Shown here: one piece after another, positions 25,258 to 33,744 of the stretch
Numbering within the stretch: position 1 is the first letter of the stretch
How the letters are laid out: every line of letters starts with the position of its first letter
From: Corynebacterium bovis DSM 20582 = CIP 54.80
GTDB lineage: Bacteria; Actinomycetota; Actinomycetes; Mycobacteriales; Mycobacteriaceae
Length of the DNA stretch: 64,000 bases
Direction: 5' to 3'
Assembly: GCF_030408615.1 (NCBI RefSeq)
Contig: NZ_CP047187.1
Span: forward strand, 1,054,001 to 1,118,000
Notes under the pieces: model-generated
Databases searched by the model: none
The model's input: the letters and a program-made list of their open reading frames with translations, nothing else
Told to the model about the DNA's origin: nothing
Made by a program: the position numbers and the translations under genes

Positions 25258-25291
25258 GGCGGCGGAGCCCCGCCTCCGGGGCCACGCCGCC
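25258..25291 (+). terminator. Stacked hairpins after gltX
   Basis: An inner CGGAG/CTCCG stem sits within an outer GGCGG/CCGCC pairing, 11 bases after the stop. This is a plausible GC-only terminator without a T tract. Confidence 0.45.
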
Positions 25292-25396
25292 GGGTCACCC
25301 CACCGGGTCACGCGTCCGGGGCCGCGTCTCCGGGCCGCGCCGGCCCTGGTGCCGGGGACGGTGTGACAGGCGCGAACACCTGGGTGACCTTGGGAT

Positions 25397-25426
25397 TTGC
25401 CAGTGATTCGGCGGTCTGGTTATAGT
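25397..25426 (+). promoter_or_regulatory. Promoter of the tRNA-Gln/tRNA-Glu unit
   Basis: TTGCCA (25397-25402) and TATAGT (25421-25426) are 18 bases apart, one of the best sigma-70-type promoters in the window. The expected start is about 30 bases before tRNA-Gln. Confidence 0.7.
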
Positions 25427-25463
25427 ATGCCTCGTTGAACGGCCGCACGGCCGGTACAACGAA

Positions 25464-25535
25464 TGGCCTATGGTGTAATTGGCAACACAACGGTTTCTGG
25501 TACCGTCATTCTAGGTTCGAGTCCTGGTAGGCCAG
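25464..25535 (+). tRNA. tRNA-Gln (CTG)
   Basis: A 72-base cloverleaf. The acceptor stem TGGCCTA/TAGGCCA, anticodon stem ACGGT/ACCGT with loop TTCTGGT (anticodon CTG) and T-loop GGTTCGAGTCC are all present. CCA is not encoded. Confidence 0.97.
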
Positions 25536-25598
25536 CGGATATCACCGGACGGGGAGTGCTTCGTTCCCCGTTATGGTGGCGATCCATCACGAAATCCT

Positions 25599-25671
25599 GC
25601 CCCGTTCGTCTAGCGGCCTAGGACGCCGGCCTCTCACGCCGGTAACACGGGTTCAAATCCCGTACGGGGTA
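25599..25671 (+). tRNA. tRNA-Glu (CTC), copy 1
   Basis: A 73-base cloverleaf with acceptor GCCCCGT/ACGGGGT, anticodon stem GCCGG/CCGGT-type pairing around loop CCTCTCA (anticodon CTC) and T-loop GGGTTCAAATCCC. It lies 63 bases after tRNA-Gln, probably co-transcribed. An identical copy lies at 26825. Confidence 0.97.
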
Positions 25672-25682
25672 CATCTGGCAAC

Positions 25683-25713
25683 GCCCTCACCGACACTGTC
25701 GGTGGGGGCTTTG
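25683..25713 (+). terminator. Rho-independent terminator after tRNA-Glu
   Basis: CACCGAC/GTCGGTG (7 bp, 3-base loop) extended by GCCC/GGGC, followed by CTTTGT. This is the clearest terminator in the window. Confidence 0.85.
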
Positions 25714-25787
25714 TCGTGCGTGCCGGGTCACCGGGGCTGGCCGCCCCCGCCGGGGCTCCCCGGGTGCAGCCCCGGAGACGCCCGGGA

Positions 25788-25802
25788 TACCCCTAGGGGG
25801 TA
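25788..25802. promoter_or_regulatory. CsoR-like copper operator
   Basis: TACCCCTAGGGGGTA is a perfect 6-base inverted repeat around TAG. It matches the known shape of CsoR operators (TACCCC and GGGGTA arms). The downstream gene encodes a Met/His-rich lipoprotein, and a -10 candidate overlaps its right end, so Cu(I)-relieved repression is the natural reading. Confidence 0.65.
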
Positions 25803-26018
25803 CCATGGTCGAGGTGTGCGCCGGCGCCCGGACCGACACGGTCCGGGGGACCGGGGTGGGTGACCCGCCCCGCCGGGCGCGCACGGCACCGCGCGGATGG
25901 TGCGCGCCCGGGCCCCGAGCGGCCGCTGCGCACGGTAGCCGCGTGTGCTGCGACCGAGCATCAACAACGCGGGGCCGCCGACCACGAGGCGTGCGGCACC
26001 GGAAAGGACCGAGGAAAC

Positions 26019-26720
26019 ATGGCACACAGCCGGTCAGGTCAGGGCACGGCCACGACGACGGACGGGAGGACGGCAGGGGCGTCGTCCGGGTGGCGTCGGG
26101 TGACGGCGGGGGCTGTCGCGGTGGGGGCGGTCGTCACGCTCGCCGCCTGTTCCGGGGGTGACGACGCCACCTCCTCCGCGGCCGGGACGTCCGCGGCGGC
26201 GACCTCCGCCGCTGCGGGGACGACGGGCGACGCGCAGGGCGCGGACGGCATGAGCGGGATGGACGGCATGGACGGCATGGGGGAGATGGACCACCGGATG
26301 GACGGCGGTCCGGCTCCCGCCGGCATCCGGCCGGCCGCGTCGCCCCGCTACCCGGTGGGCTCGAAGGTCACGCTCACCGCCGAGCACATGGAGGGGATGG
26401 CGGAATCGGAGGCGACGGTCGTCGGGGCCTTCGACACGACGACGTACGCCGTCAACTACACGCCCGTGGGCGGAGGGGACCCCGTCGTCGACCACAAGTG
26501 GGTCGTCCAGGAGGAGCTGGAGAACCCCTCGGCGAACCCGGTCCCGGACGGAGGGGAGATCACCATCCTCGCCGACCACATGGACGGGATGAAGGGGGCG
26601 CACGGCACGGTCGCGTCGTCGACGAAGCAGACCGTCTACATGGTCGACTACACGGTCGCGGGGATGACCGTGCGCAACCACAAGTGGGTCGTGGAGGACG
26701 AGATGGAGCCCCGGTCCTGA
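26019..26720 (+). CDS. DUF1541 (YdhK) lipoprotein, probable copper binding
   Basis: Secreted lipoprotein of 233 residues. The signal peptide has a lipobox LAAC (about residues 41-44), followed by an Ala/Thr/Ser linker and a Met/Asp/His-rich segment (DGMSGMDGMDGMGEMDHRMD, about 70-89) of the kind that binds Cu(I). Two DUF1541 repeats follow, each with a pattern of the type GxxVTLxAEHMEGM, YAVNYTP and DHKWVVxEE (about 115-170 and 185-230). The start is ATG after GAGGAAA. A CsoR-like operator lies 217 bases upstream. DUF1541 genes occur in copper and cadmium resistance clusters, but the biochemical role is unproven. Confidence 0.88.
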   Translation: MAHSRSGQGTATTTDGRTAGASSGWRRVTAGAVAVGAVVTLAACSGGDDATSSAAGTSAAATSAAAGTTGDAQGADGMSGMDGMDGMGEMDHRMDGGPAPAGIRPAASPRYPVGSKVTLTAEHMEGMAESEATVVGAFDTTTYAVNYTPVGGGDPVVDHKWVVQEELENPSANPVPDGGEITILADHMDGMKGAHGTVASSTKQTVYMVDYTVAGMTVRNHKWVVEDEMEPRS

Positions 26721-26748
26721 CCGGGAGAATCTGCCTCTGACCTGGGGA

Positions 26749-26779
26749 TTAGGACGGCGCGCCCGGGGTGCGCTAGAGT
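26749..26779 (+). promoter_or_regulatory. Promoter of the second tRNA-Glu
   Basis: TTAGGA (26749-26754) and TAGAGT (26774-26779) are 19 bases apart. The predicted start is about 40 bases before the tRNA, so this copy is independently transcribed. Confidence 0.45.
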
Positions 26780-26824
26780 TCTCCCCGTTGCCGGGGACGC
26801 CCAGAACGTCCCCGGTTGTTCTCT

Positions 26825-26897
26825 GCCCCGTTCGTCTAGCGGCCTAGGACGCCGGCCTCTCACGCCGGTAACACGGGTTCAAATCCCGTACGGGGTA
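26825..26897 (+). tRNA. tRNA-Glu (CTC), copy 2
   Basis: Identical over all 73 bases to the copy at 25599-25671. Flanks are unrelated apart from a short CTGCCCC-like match upstream. It has its own promoter and its own terminator. Confidence 0.97.
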
Positions 26898-26931
26898 CTC
26901 GATCACGCGAGCGTTCACGGTCGCGGCACCT

Positions 26932-26960
26932 CACCCCCCACCGCATCCCGGTGGGGGGTG
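26932..26960 (+). terminator. Strong hairpin after the second tRNA-Glu
   Basis: CACCCCCCACCG/CGGTGGGGGGTG forms a perfect 12-bp stem with a 5-base loop. No T tract follows. Beyond it (26965-27095) GTGCGGCGCCGG-type direct repeats lead to the convergent chloride-channel gene. Confidence 0.75.
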
Positions 26961-27095
26961 TCGTGCGTTCGGGGGTGCGGCGTCGGTACCCGCGGGTGCG
27001 GCGCCGGGGCCCGGGGCGTGCGGCGCCGGCACCCGGGGCGCCCGGCGTCGGCACCCGGGGCGTGCGGCGCCGGGGCTCGGGTGGCCGCGGCGTCG

Positions 27096-28589
27096 TCACC
27101 GCGCGCGACGTCGTGCCCGGGTCCCGGCCCCGGCACCCGGCGGGGCCCCGGGGTGACCGTCGGCGTCCGGGGGTTCGACGGGCCCCTCCACCGGCCCACC
27201 CGTCGTCAACGCCGACCGCCGGGCGAGCCGCTCGTAGATCGGCACGGACCGCAACGCCGTCGCGACGAGCAGCGAGATGGCGCACGCACCGAGCATGGGC
27301 GGCAGCATCGTCGTCTGGTCGGTCATCTCCGTGGCGAGGACCAGGCCGGTCACCGGGGCCTGGACCGTGGAGGCGAAGAACGCCGCCATCCCCGTGAGCG
27401 CCATCGCCGCAGGGGACGGGCCCGTCGCGCCGACGACGGCCTCGGCGACGAGCCCGACGAGCAGCCCGACGTGGGTGCCGAGGACGAGCATCGGGGCGAA
27501 CAGCCCACCGGGGACGTTCGTCGCGTAGCTGACCGGCCCGAGGACGTAGCGCAACGCGAGCACCCCGATGACGACGGGGATCGTCCCGGTCCCGGCGAGC
27601 GCGGACTCGGTGAGGTTGTCACCGCCGCCGACGAGCTGCGGGGCGAACCAGCCGATGGCGGCGACGAGCACGCCGACGGCCGCGGCCTTCGCCCACCGGG
27701 GGAGGGTGATGCGGTCGGACAGGTCCATGCAGCGCACGACGAGCCAGTTGTACAGCACGCCGAGGAGCCCGCAGACCACGCCGACGACGCCGATCCACAG
27801 CGCGTTCACCGGGCGCGGCTCCGGGATGGGCGGCATGTGCAGCACCGGTTCGGAGCCGACGATGAGGCGTGCGCTGATGAAGCCGACACCCGACGACGTC
27901 AACGCCGCGATGCTGGTGCGGACGTCGAACCTCTTCAGGAGCTCCTCGAGGACGAACACGCCGCCGGCGATGGGGGCGGAGAAGGCCGTCGCGAGGCCCG
28001 CCGCGGCCCCGGACCCGATGAGGACACGGAGATCCTCGCGGTCGAGCCGGGCGACCTTGTTCACGGCGACGGCGAGCGACCCGCCCATCTGCACGAGCGG
28101 GCCCTCGCGCCCGAGAGCGAGGCCGGAGCCGATGGCCAGCAGGCCGCCGACGTACTTCACGGGGAGGATCCGCAGCCGGTCGGCCGGTGCGATGCCGGAC
28201 ACCGTGGCCTCGATCCGGGGGATGCCGCTGCCCGCCGCCGCCGGTTCGATGCGCGCGACGAGGGCCGCGGCGACGGCGGCGCACGTGGCGCAGACCAGGG
28301 CGGACAGGGCGAACAGGCCCACGGCGGTGAGCGGGGACCCGGTGGCGAGCTCGTGCATGCGGGCGATGAGGCCCGTGCGGGAGCTGCCGAGCCACTCGAG
28401 GCAGCGTTGGAACGTCGCCGCGACGAGGCCGGTGAGGGCACCGACGACGGCGGCGAGGGCGGTGAGGGCCGTCAGGCTCCGGGCGTGCGGACTCACACTC
28501 AGCGAGGGAACACCGAGGCGGTACCGGGCGTCCGGGGCACCTGCGGAACGTCGGGCACGGCGGCGACGGGAGGGATCGCAGGTGTTCAT
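27096..28589 (-). CDS. ClC-family chloride channel/transporter
   Basis: Membrane Cl-/H+ exchanger or channel of 497 residues with the ClC inverted-repeat topology. The anion-pathway motifs are GSGIP (around GSGIPRIEA), GREGPLVQMGG with the gating glutamate, and GGLFAPMLVLG. No CBS domains follow; the tail is Pro/Ala/Arg rich. A proposed role in acid or anion homeostasis is general family knowledge. The ATG at 28589 is used; there is no clear ribosome-binding site and the first 35 residues are Arg-rich. The 169-base gap to ltbR holds GCGGGTGCGG repeats. Confidence 0.92.
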   Translation of the reverse strand: MNTCDPSRRRRARRSAGAPDARYRLGVPSLSVSPHARSLTALTALAAVVGALTGLVAATFQRCLEWLGSSRTGLIARMHELATGSPLTAVGLFALSALVCATCAAVAAALVARIEPAAAGSGIPRIEATVSGIAPADRLRILPVKYVGGLLAIGSGLALGREGPLVQMGGSLAVAVNKVARLDREDLRVLIGSGAAAGLATAFSAPIAGGVFVLEELLKRFDVRTSIAALTSSGVGFISARLIVGSEPVLHMPPIPEPRPVNALWIGVVGVVCGLLGVLYNWLVVRCMDLSDRITLPRWAKAAAVGVLVAAIGWFAPQLVGGGDNLTESALAGTGTIPVVIGVLALRYVLGPVSYATNVPGGLFAPMLVLGTHVGLLVGLVAEAVVGATGPSPAAMALTGMAAFFASTVQAPVTGLVLATEMTDQTTMLPPMLGACAISLLVATALRSVPIYERLARRSALTTGGPVEGPVEPPDADGHPGAPPGAGAGTRARRRAR

Positions 28590-28758
28590 GGTTCTGTAGA
28601 TTCTGCCACGCCGCCGGCCGCGGGCCGAGTCCGGCGGGTGCGGCGGGTGCGGCGGAGGGTGTCGTGGCTCCGGGTCGGCGGGTACAGGCGGCGGGTGCGG
28701 CGGGTGCCGCGGGTGCCGGGGAGGGTGCGGCAGGTGCACGCGGCGGGGGCCGCGGGGC

Positions 28759-29679
28759 TCAGCCCAGGTAGGTGCGCAGGACGTCGGCCGCCTCGTGGAG
28801 GGCGACGCGGTACCGCGCCCCCGGCGACGGCCCCATGCGTTCGACCGGGCCGGAGATGGACAGGGCGGCGACGACGGCCCCGGTGGAGTCCGTCACCGGC
28901 ACCGACGCGCTGGCCAGGCCGGCCTCGCGCTCGCTCGACGACTCCGCCAGCCGCACCCGGCGCACGGTGGCGAGGTCGTTGCGCGTGTAGACCGCACCGT
29001 CGATGACGTCGTCGACGAGCGCCGGCGGCCCGAAGGCGACGAGCACCTTCGCCGCGGAGCCCGCGGTGAGCGTCATCCGGGCCCCGACGGGCACCGTGTC
29101 CCGCAGCCCCGCCGCCGGCTCCGACGCGGCGATGCACACGCGGTCGATGCCGGACAGCTTGTAGAGCTGCACCGACTCGCCGGTCTTCTGCATGAGCGAG
29201 GGCAGCACGCGTTCGGCGGCGTCCTCGAGGAGGTTGCGGGAGGTGGGGGCGAGTTCGAGCAGGGCGGGCCCGGAGGTCCACTGGCCGTCGTCGAGCCGGG
29301 TGACGAGGCGGTGCTTCTCCAGGGCGACGGCGATGCGGTGTGCCGTCGCGCGGGGGAGGGAGGTGGCCTCGCACAGCTCGGAGAGGGTGCACGGGCGGTG
29401 GGCGACGACGGTGAGGATGTGGAGGGCCCGGTCGAGGACCTGGATGCCGCTGCTCGTCTTCGAGGAGGACTGCGACGCGGACTGCGTGGACGCCGCGGGG
29501 GCCGTGGACGCGGCGGGCGTCGGCGATGCCGCGGGGGACGGGGACGACGCGGTGGTGTCGCCGGTCCCGGTGGGTCCGGTGGCGGCTGCTCCGTCGGGGT
29601 GGTCGGCGGTCGGCGCGTCCCGGGAGCCGGAGTGCACGGGTGTTGCGGCCGACGTGGCCGTATCCGGTGTGTGTCCCAT
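28759..29679 (-). CDS. ltbR: IclR-family regulator of leucine biosynthesis (LtbR)
   Basis: DNA-binding regulator of 306 residues. An unusually long Thr/Ala/Ser/Pro-rich N-terminal arm (about 75 residues) precedes the winged helix-turn-helix (LSELCEATSLPRATAHRIAVAL, split by positions about 98-119). A C-terminal IclR effector domain follows. It is divergent from leuCD, the same arrangement in which LtbR represses leuB and leuCD in Corynebacterium glutamicum. TATAGT lies 8 bases before the ATG, so its mRNA is probably leaderless, and the promoter abuts the palindrome at 29694-29712, suggesting autoregulation. Confidence 0.9.
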   Translation of the reverse strand: MGHTPDTATSAATPVHSGSRDAPTADHPDGAAATGPTGTGDTTASSPSPAASPTPAASTAPAASTQSASQSSSKTSSGIQVLDRALHILTVVAHRPCTLSELCEATSLPRATAHRIAVALEKHRLVTRLDDGQWTSGPALLELAPTSRNLLEDAAERVLPSLMQKTGESVQLYKLSGIDRVCIAASEPAAGLRDTVPVGARMTLTAGSAAKVLVAFGPPALVDDVIDGAVYTRNDLATVRRVRLAESSSEREAGLASASVPVTDSTGAVVAALSISGPVERMGPSPGARYRVALHEAADVLRTYLG

Positions 29680-29687
29680 GATTTGGT

Positions 29688-29693
29688 ACTATA
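29688..29693 (-). promoter_or_regulatory. -10 box TATAGT of ltbR
   Basis: A minus-strand TATAGT ends 8 bases before the ltbR ATG. It abuts the left arm of the LtbR operator candidate. Confidence 0.55.
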
Positions 29694-29712
29694 CATTCCA
29701 TACAGTGGAATG
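29694..29712. promoter_or_regulatory. Candidate LtbR operator CATTCCA-N5-TGGAATG
   Basis: A perfect 7-base inverted repeat with a 5-base centre, between the divergent ltbR and leuC genes. A rightward TACAGT -10 candidate (29701-29706) sits in its middle. The leuC leader beyond it (to 29943) contains short direct repeats (GTCGGCCTCCGGC twice, GGCAGGCGCCC twice) and no clear attenuator peptide. Confidence 0.6.
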
Positions 29713-29943
29713 GCCAGGGTCCGGTGGCGGCCCCGTGCCGGCACCGCGTCGGCACCGGCGTCGGCCTCCGGCGTCGGCCTCCGGCAGACCCCCGGCAGCC
29801 GTCCGGGACTCGCCCCGGCAGGCGCCCGGCAGGCGCCCGGCGGCGGTCGGGGCAGCGGTCGGGGACGACCACCGGTGGCAGCCCGGCACCGGCCCTGACG
29901 GGGGACGACGACCCCCGGCACCACGACGAGAAGAGGAGACGAC

Positions 29944-31545
29944 GTGAGCAGCGACACCCCCACGCCCGCCCCGACCGGCACGCCCGCCCCGACAGGCGCA
30001 GCCGACCCGACGGCAACGCCCCGCCCCCTCACCCTGGCCGAGAAGGTCTGGAACGCCCACGTCGTGAAGAAGGGCGTGGACGGGGCGCCCGACCTCATCT
30101 ACATCGACCTGCACCTCGTCCACGAGGTCACCTCCCCGCAGGCCTTCGACGGACTGCGCCAGGCCGGCCGCCCCGTGCGCCGCCCGGACCTCACCCTCGC
30201 CACGGAGGACCACAACGTCCCCACCGTCGGCGTGCGGACCGGGAACCTGCTCGAGATCGGGGACACCGTGTCCCGCCGCCAGGTCGAGGCCCTGCGGACG
30301 AACTGCCGTGACTTCGGGGTGCGGCTCCACCCGATGGGCGACATCGACCAGGGCATCGTCCACACCGTCGGGCCCCAGCTCGGCCTCAGCCAGCCGGGGA
30401 TGACCATCGTCTGCGGCGACTCGCACACCTCCACCCACGGTGCCTTCGGCTCCATCGGCATGGGGATCGGCACGTCCGAGGTGGAGCACGTCCTCGCCAC
30501 GCAGACCCTGCCGCTGCGGCCGTTCCGCACCATGGCCGTCGAGGTCACCGGCGAGCTGCGGCCCGGTGTCACCGCGAAGGACCTCATCCTCGCCGTCATC
30601 GCGAAGATCGGCACCGGCGGCGGCCAGGGCCACATCATCGAGTACCGGGGCGAGGCCGTCGAGAAACTCTCCATGGAGGGGCGGCTCACCATGTGCAACA
30701 TGTCCATCGAGGCCGGGGCACGGGCCGGGATGATCGCCCCGGACGAGACGACGTTCGCCTACCTCCGCGGCCGCCCGCACGCCCCGACCGGCGACGAGTG
30801 GGACGCGGCCGTCCGGTACTGGAGGACCCTCCGCACCGACGAGGGGGCGGAGTTCGACACCGTCGTCACCATCGACGGGTCCGCCCTCACACCGTTCGTC
30901 ACCTGGGGGACGAACCCGGGCCAGGGGGCGCCCCTCGACTCCACGGTGCCGTACCTCGACGACATCACCGACGAGACGGAGCGCGAGGCCGCCGCCTCCG
31001 CGCTGACGTACATGGGGCTCGACGAAGGGACGCCCCTGCGGGACATCGCCGTGGACACCGTGTTCCTCGGGTCGTGCACGAACAGCCGGATCGAGGACCT
31101 GCGGGCCGCCGCGGAGATCCTCCGCGGCCGGAGCGTGGCCGACGGGGTGCGGATGATGGTCGTGCCCTCGTCCGCGCGGGTGAAGGCGCAGGCGGAGGAG
31201 GAGGGACTCGACAGGATCTTCCTCGACGCCGGAGCGGAGTGGCGTTCCGCCGGGTGTTCGATGTGCCTCGGGATGAACCCCGACCAGCTGTCGCCGGGGG
31301 AGAGGTCGGCGTCGACCTCGAACCGGAACTTCGAGGGGAGGCAGGGTAAGGGGGGCCGGACCCACCTCGTCTCGCCGGCGGTCGCCGCCGCCACGGCGGT
31401 CACCGGGCACCTCGCGGCCCCCACGGACCTCGACGGCCTCGGGACCGGGCGGACCACCGACCACGGGACCGGGCGGACCACCGACCACGGGACCGGGCGG
31501 ACCGCCGACAGCGGGACCACCGACCGCGCAACCGACCGGAGCTAG
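29944..31545 (+). CDS. leuC: 3-isopropylmalate dehydratase large subunit
   Basis: Aconitase-family subunit of LeuCD, which isomerises 2- to 3-isopropylmalate in leucine synthesis. It has 533 residues, longer than usual at both ends. The 4Fe-4S ligands are C378 (GSCTNSR), C438 and C441 ([10 protein letters not shown]). The N-terminus has a Pro/Thr-rich extension of about 28 residues. The C-terminus has a 30-35 residue Gly/Thr/Arg/Asp tail made by a 24-bp tandem repeat. The start is GTG after a GAGGAG-type site. leuD follows after 9 bases. Confidence 0.97.
   Translation: MSSDTPTPAPTGTPAPTGAADPTATPRPLTLAEKVWNAHVVKKGVDGAPDLIYIDLHLVHEVTSPQAFDGLRQAGRPVRRPDLTLATEDHNVPTVGVRTGNLLEIGDTVSRRQVEALRTNCRDFGVRLHPMGDIDQGIVHTVGPQLGLSQPGMTIVCGDSHTSTHGAFGSIGMGIGTSEVEHVLATQTLPLRPFRTMAVEVTGELRPGVTAKDLILAVIAKIGTGGGQGHIIEYRGEAVEKLSMEGRLTMCNMSIEAGARAGMIAPDETTFAYLRGRPHAPTGDEWDAAVRYWRTLRTDEGAEFDTVVTIDGSALTPFVTWGTNPGQGAPLDSTVPYLDDITDETEREAAASALTYMGLDEGTPLRDIAVDTVFLGSCTNSRIEDLRAAAEILRGRSVADGVRMMVVPSSARVKAQAEEEGLDRIFLDAGAEWRSAGCSMCLGMNPDQLSPGERSASTSNRNFEGRQGKGGRTHLVSPAVAAATAVTGHLAAPTDLDGLGTGRTTDHGTGRTTDHGTGRTADSGTTDRATDRS
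31441..31512 (+). repeat. 24-bp tandem repeat in the leuC 3' end
   Basis: Three units of GGGACCGGGCGGACCACCGA plus CCAC (31441, 31465 and 31489), the third slightly diverged, encode GTGRTTDH repeats beyond the conserved LeuC fold. Confidence 0.9.
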
Positions 31546-31554
31546 GAGACCACC

Positions 31555-32142
31555 ATGGAGAAGTTCACCGTCCACACCGGTGTCGGGCTGCCGCTGCGCC
31601 GGTCGAACGTCGACACCGACCAGATCGTCCCCGCGCAGTACCTCAAACTCGTCACCCGCACCGGCTTCGCCGAAGGGCTGTTCACCGCCTGGCGGCGCGA
31701 CCCGGGGTTCATCCTCAACCAGGAGCCGTACCGGGAGTCCTCGGTCCTCGTCGCGGGGCCGGACTTCGGCACCGGGTCCTCCCGCGAACACGCGGTGTGG
31801 GCGCTGCTCGACTACGGCTTCCGCGCGGTGTTCTCGCCGCGGTTCGGCGACATCTTCCGGGGCAACGCCGGGAAGAACGGGCTGCTCGCGGCGACACTCC
31901 CCGCCGAGGACATCGAGCTCATGTGGAAGCTGCTCGAGGAGCGCCCGGGGGCGTCCGTCGAGGTCGACCTCGTGTCCCGCACGGCGACTCTCGGCACCCA
32001 CGTGTTCCCGTTCGAGGTCGACGACGACACCCGGCACCGGCTGCTCGAGGGGCTCGACGACATCGCCATCACGCTCCACGACGAGGACGCCATCGCGGCG
32101 TTCGAGGCGGCCCGGCCGAGCTTCGCACCCCGCACCCTGTGA
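31555..32142 (+). CDS. leuD: 3-isopropylmalate dehydratase small subunit
   Basis: Swivel-domain partner of LeuC, 195 residues. The N-terminal [17 protein letters not shown] and [17 protein letters not shown] are family hallmarks. The start is ATG with AGGAG 7 bases upstream and within 10 bases of the leuC stop, so it is co-transcribed. Downstream (32143-32254) lie two copies of a GGGTGCCGGGCGCGGGGATG unit and no gene. Confidence 0.97.
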   Translation: MEKFTVHTGVGLPLRRSNVDTDQIVPAQYLKLVTRTGFAEGLFTAWRRDPGFILNQEPYRESSVLVAGPDFGTGSSREHAVWALLDYGFRAVFSPRFGDIFRGNAGKNGLLAATLPAEDIELMWKLLEERPGASVEVDLVSRTATLGTHVFPFEVDDDTRHRLLEGLDDIAITLHDEDAIAAFEAARPSFAPRTL

Positions 32143-32254
32143 CCGGCACCGGGCGCGTCACCCGGGCTGCCGGGGGCGTCGCGGGTGCCGGGCGCGGGGA
32201 TGCCGTCCGGGGTGCCGGGCGCGGGGATGGGACCCGGGGCTCCGGGCCCGCGGG

Positions 32255-33430
32255 TCACTTCACAGGGAGCGGGCTGGCGAGGTAGTCCGCGCCGAGCAGA
32301 CCGCCGTCCCGGTCGAAGTGGAGCACCCAGGTGCTCGACTTCTTCACGCGCATGTCGTCCGTCTCGACACCCGTGCCCGCCGCGAAACGGCTGATGAGCT
32401 CCGGGATGACCGCTCCCTGACTCACGACGACGCTCACCGGGGCGGTCGTCGCCCGCGCGAACGCCGCGGCGGCAGCGTCACCGCCGGTCGCGCCGGTCGC
32501 GTCCCCGGCGCCGGCTGCGCCCGACGCGGCGTCGGACCCGTCGGAGCCGTCGGCCCCCGCTCCGCCCGTCGCGTGCGTCCGCCCGGCGGCCGTGGCGTCC
32601 CCGGGCGCAGCATCCCCGAGCACCGCGTCCCCGAGCACCGCGTCGCCGAGGGCGCGGTCCGTCCGCAGCGTGACGCCCAGGTCCTGGGCGAGCGGGGTGG
32701 CCGTGTGCACGCACCGGTCGGGCTGCGCGGTGGAGACCGTCGTCGGACGGTACCCCTCCAGCTCGGAGACGAGCATCTCCGCCTGCCGCCGCCCCTTCTT
32801 CGTCAGCGGGCGCAGGTCGTCGTTGCCGCCCCAGCCCTGCCGGTCGTGGGCCTTCGCGTGCCGGACGTAGAGCACCCGGCGGGCGCACCCGAGGGACAGG
32901 ACCCGCTCCGCCGCGTCGATGACGGTGCGGTCCGCCTCGTACGTCGCCAGCTCGCGGGCCTCGGCGGGGGTCACCCACCGCAGCTCGTCGACCTCGTCGT
33001 TGGGCACGAAGCTGCCGTCGGGAACCTCCGCGGTCCAGTAGTAGACCACCTTCGTCCGGGACCCGACCGGGTAGTGCACGTACCCGAGCAGCCAGCCGAG
33101 CGACGGGGTGAGCCCCGTCTCCTCGACGATCTCCCGCACGGCGGTGGCCGGGAGGTTCTCACCCGGGTCGACCTTGCCCTTGGGCAGGGACCAGTCGTCG
33201 TACCGGGGCCGGTGGACCATCGCGACGAGGACGTCCGCGCTCTCCGGCACCGCGTCCCCCGCCGTCACCCCGGCACCGGACGGCCGCCGCCACAGCACCG
33301 CCCCGGCCGCGAACGTCGGGCGGGCGAACTCCTGCGCCGGCCGGCTGCCGATCCGTGCGACGTGCCCCCGGTCGTGGACGGACAGGGACAGCGACGTCGA
33401 GAGGTCACCGGTGCCGGTGTGCGTGATCAT
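32255..33430 (-). CDS. mutT1: MutT1-like Nudix/histidine-phosphatase fusion
   Basis: Two-domain sanitation enzyme of 391 residues like mycobacterial MutT1, which degrades 8-oxo-(d)GTP. The N-terminal Nudix box fits GX5EX7REUXEEXGU (residues GKVDPGE to REIVEETG, about 89-110). The C-terminal half begins with the histidine-phosphatase motif YVRHAKAH. That domain is interrupted by about 60 Gly/Ala/Asp-rich residues, starting with LGDAV repeats from a 15-bp DNA repeat. Start at ATG with AGAAAGG 5 bases upstream. Its position next to leuCD matches mycobacteria, but the hupB gene that lies between them there is absent. Confidence 0.92.
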   Translation of the reverse strand: MITHTGTGDLSTSLSLSVHDRGHVARIGSRPAQEFARPTFAAGAVLWRRPSGAGVTAGDAVPESADVLVAMVHRPRYDDWSLPKGKVDPGENLPATAVREIVEETGLTPSLGWLLGYVHYPVGSRTKVVYYWTAEVPDGSFVPNDEVDELRWVTPAEARELATYEADRTVIDAAERVLSLGCARRVLYVRHAKAHDRQGWGGNDDLRPLTKKGRRQAEMLVSELEGYRPTTVSTAQPDRCVHTATPLAQDLGVTLRTDRALGDAVLGDAVLGDAAPGDATAAGRTHATGGAGADGSDGSDAASGAAGAGDATGATGGDAAAAAFARATTAPVSVVVSQGAVIPELISRFAAGTGVETDDMRVKKSSTWVLHFDRDGGLLGADYLASPLPVK

Positions 33431-33744
33431 GAGGGCCTTTCTGGGCGTCCCGGCCCGGCCGGTCGGGCGCGCGGGCGGGTTCGGCGCGGAGCGTGGATTC
33501 CGAGGGGTGGTCAGTGTTCGTGGTGGGGTTCTGGTTCAATGGGACCGGTCACCGGGACGACGGCCCCGGGCACGCGGTCCACGGTCTCCGCACATCGTAC
33601 TGTCCACGCCGGGTCGCGGCACGGCGGGCCCGGACCGACGGGGCCGGGCCGGTGCGGCGGTCCGGCGGCACGTCCCGTCGGCACAGGTGACACCGGCAGG
33701 GTCGTCAGGCCCGGCACGGTCGCGCAACGGAAAGGAGAACCGGC
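33431..33744. other. Divergent gap mutT1 / gpsA, no gene
   Basis: 314 bases. Possible elements are a leftward TTGAAC (about 33533-33538, minus strand) with a poor -10, and a rightward TACTGT (33598-33603) as a gpsA -10. No operator, RNA or small gene is evident. Confidence 0.35.

Larger units (their letters stand above)
25672..26018. promoter_or_regulatory. Gap holding a terminator and copper operator
   Basis: This 347-base stretch carries the tRNA terminator (25683-25713), a CsoR-like operator (25788-25802) with an adjoining TACCAT -10 candidate (25801-25806), then about 200 bases of leader before the copper lipoprotein gene. No second gene in the leader is convincing. Confidence 0.5.

Noticed and set aside
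25805-26161. Plus-strand frame between the CsoR operator and the copper lipoprotein
   Set aside because: It overlaps the lipoprotein gene in another frame, has an Arg-rich shadow composition and no ribosome-binding site.
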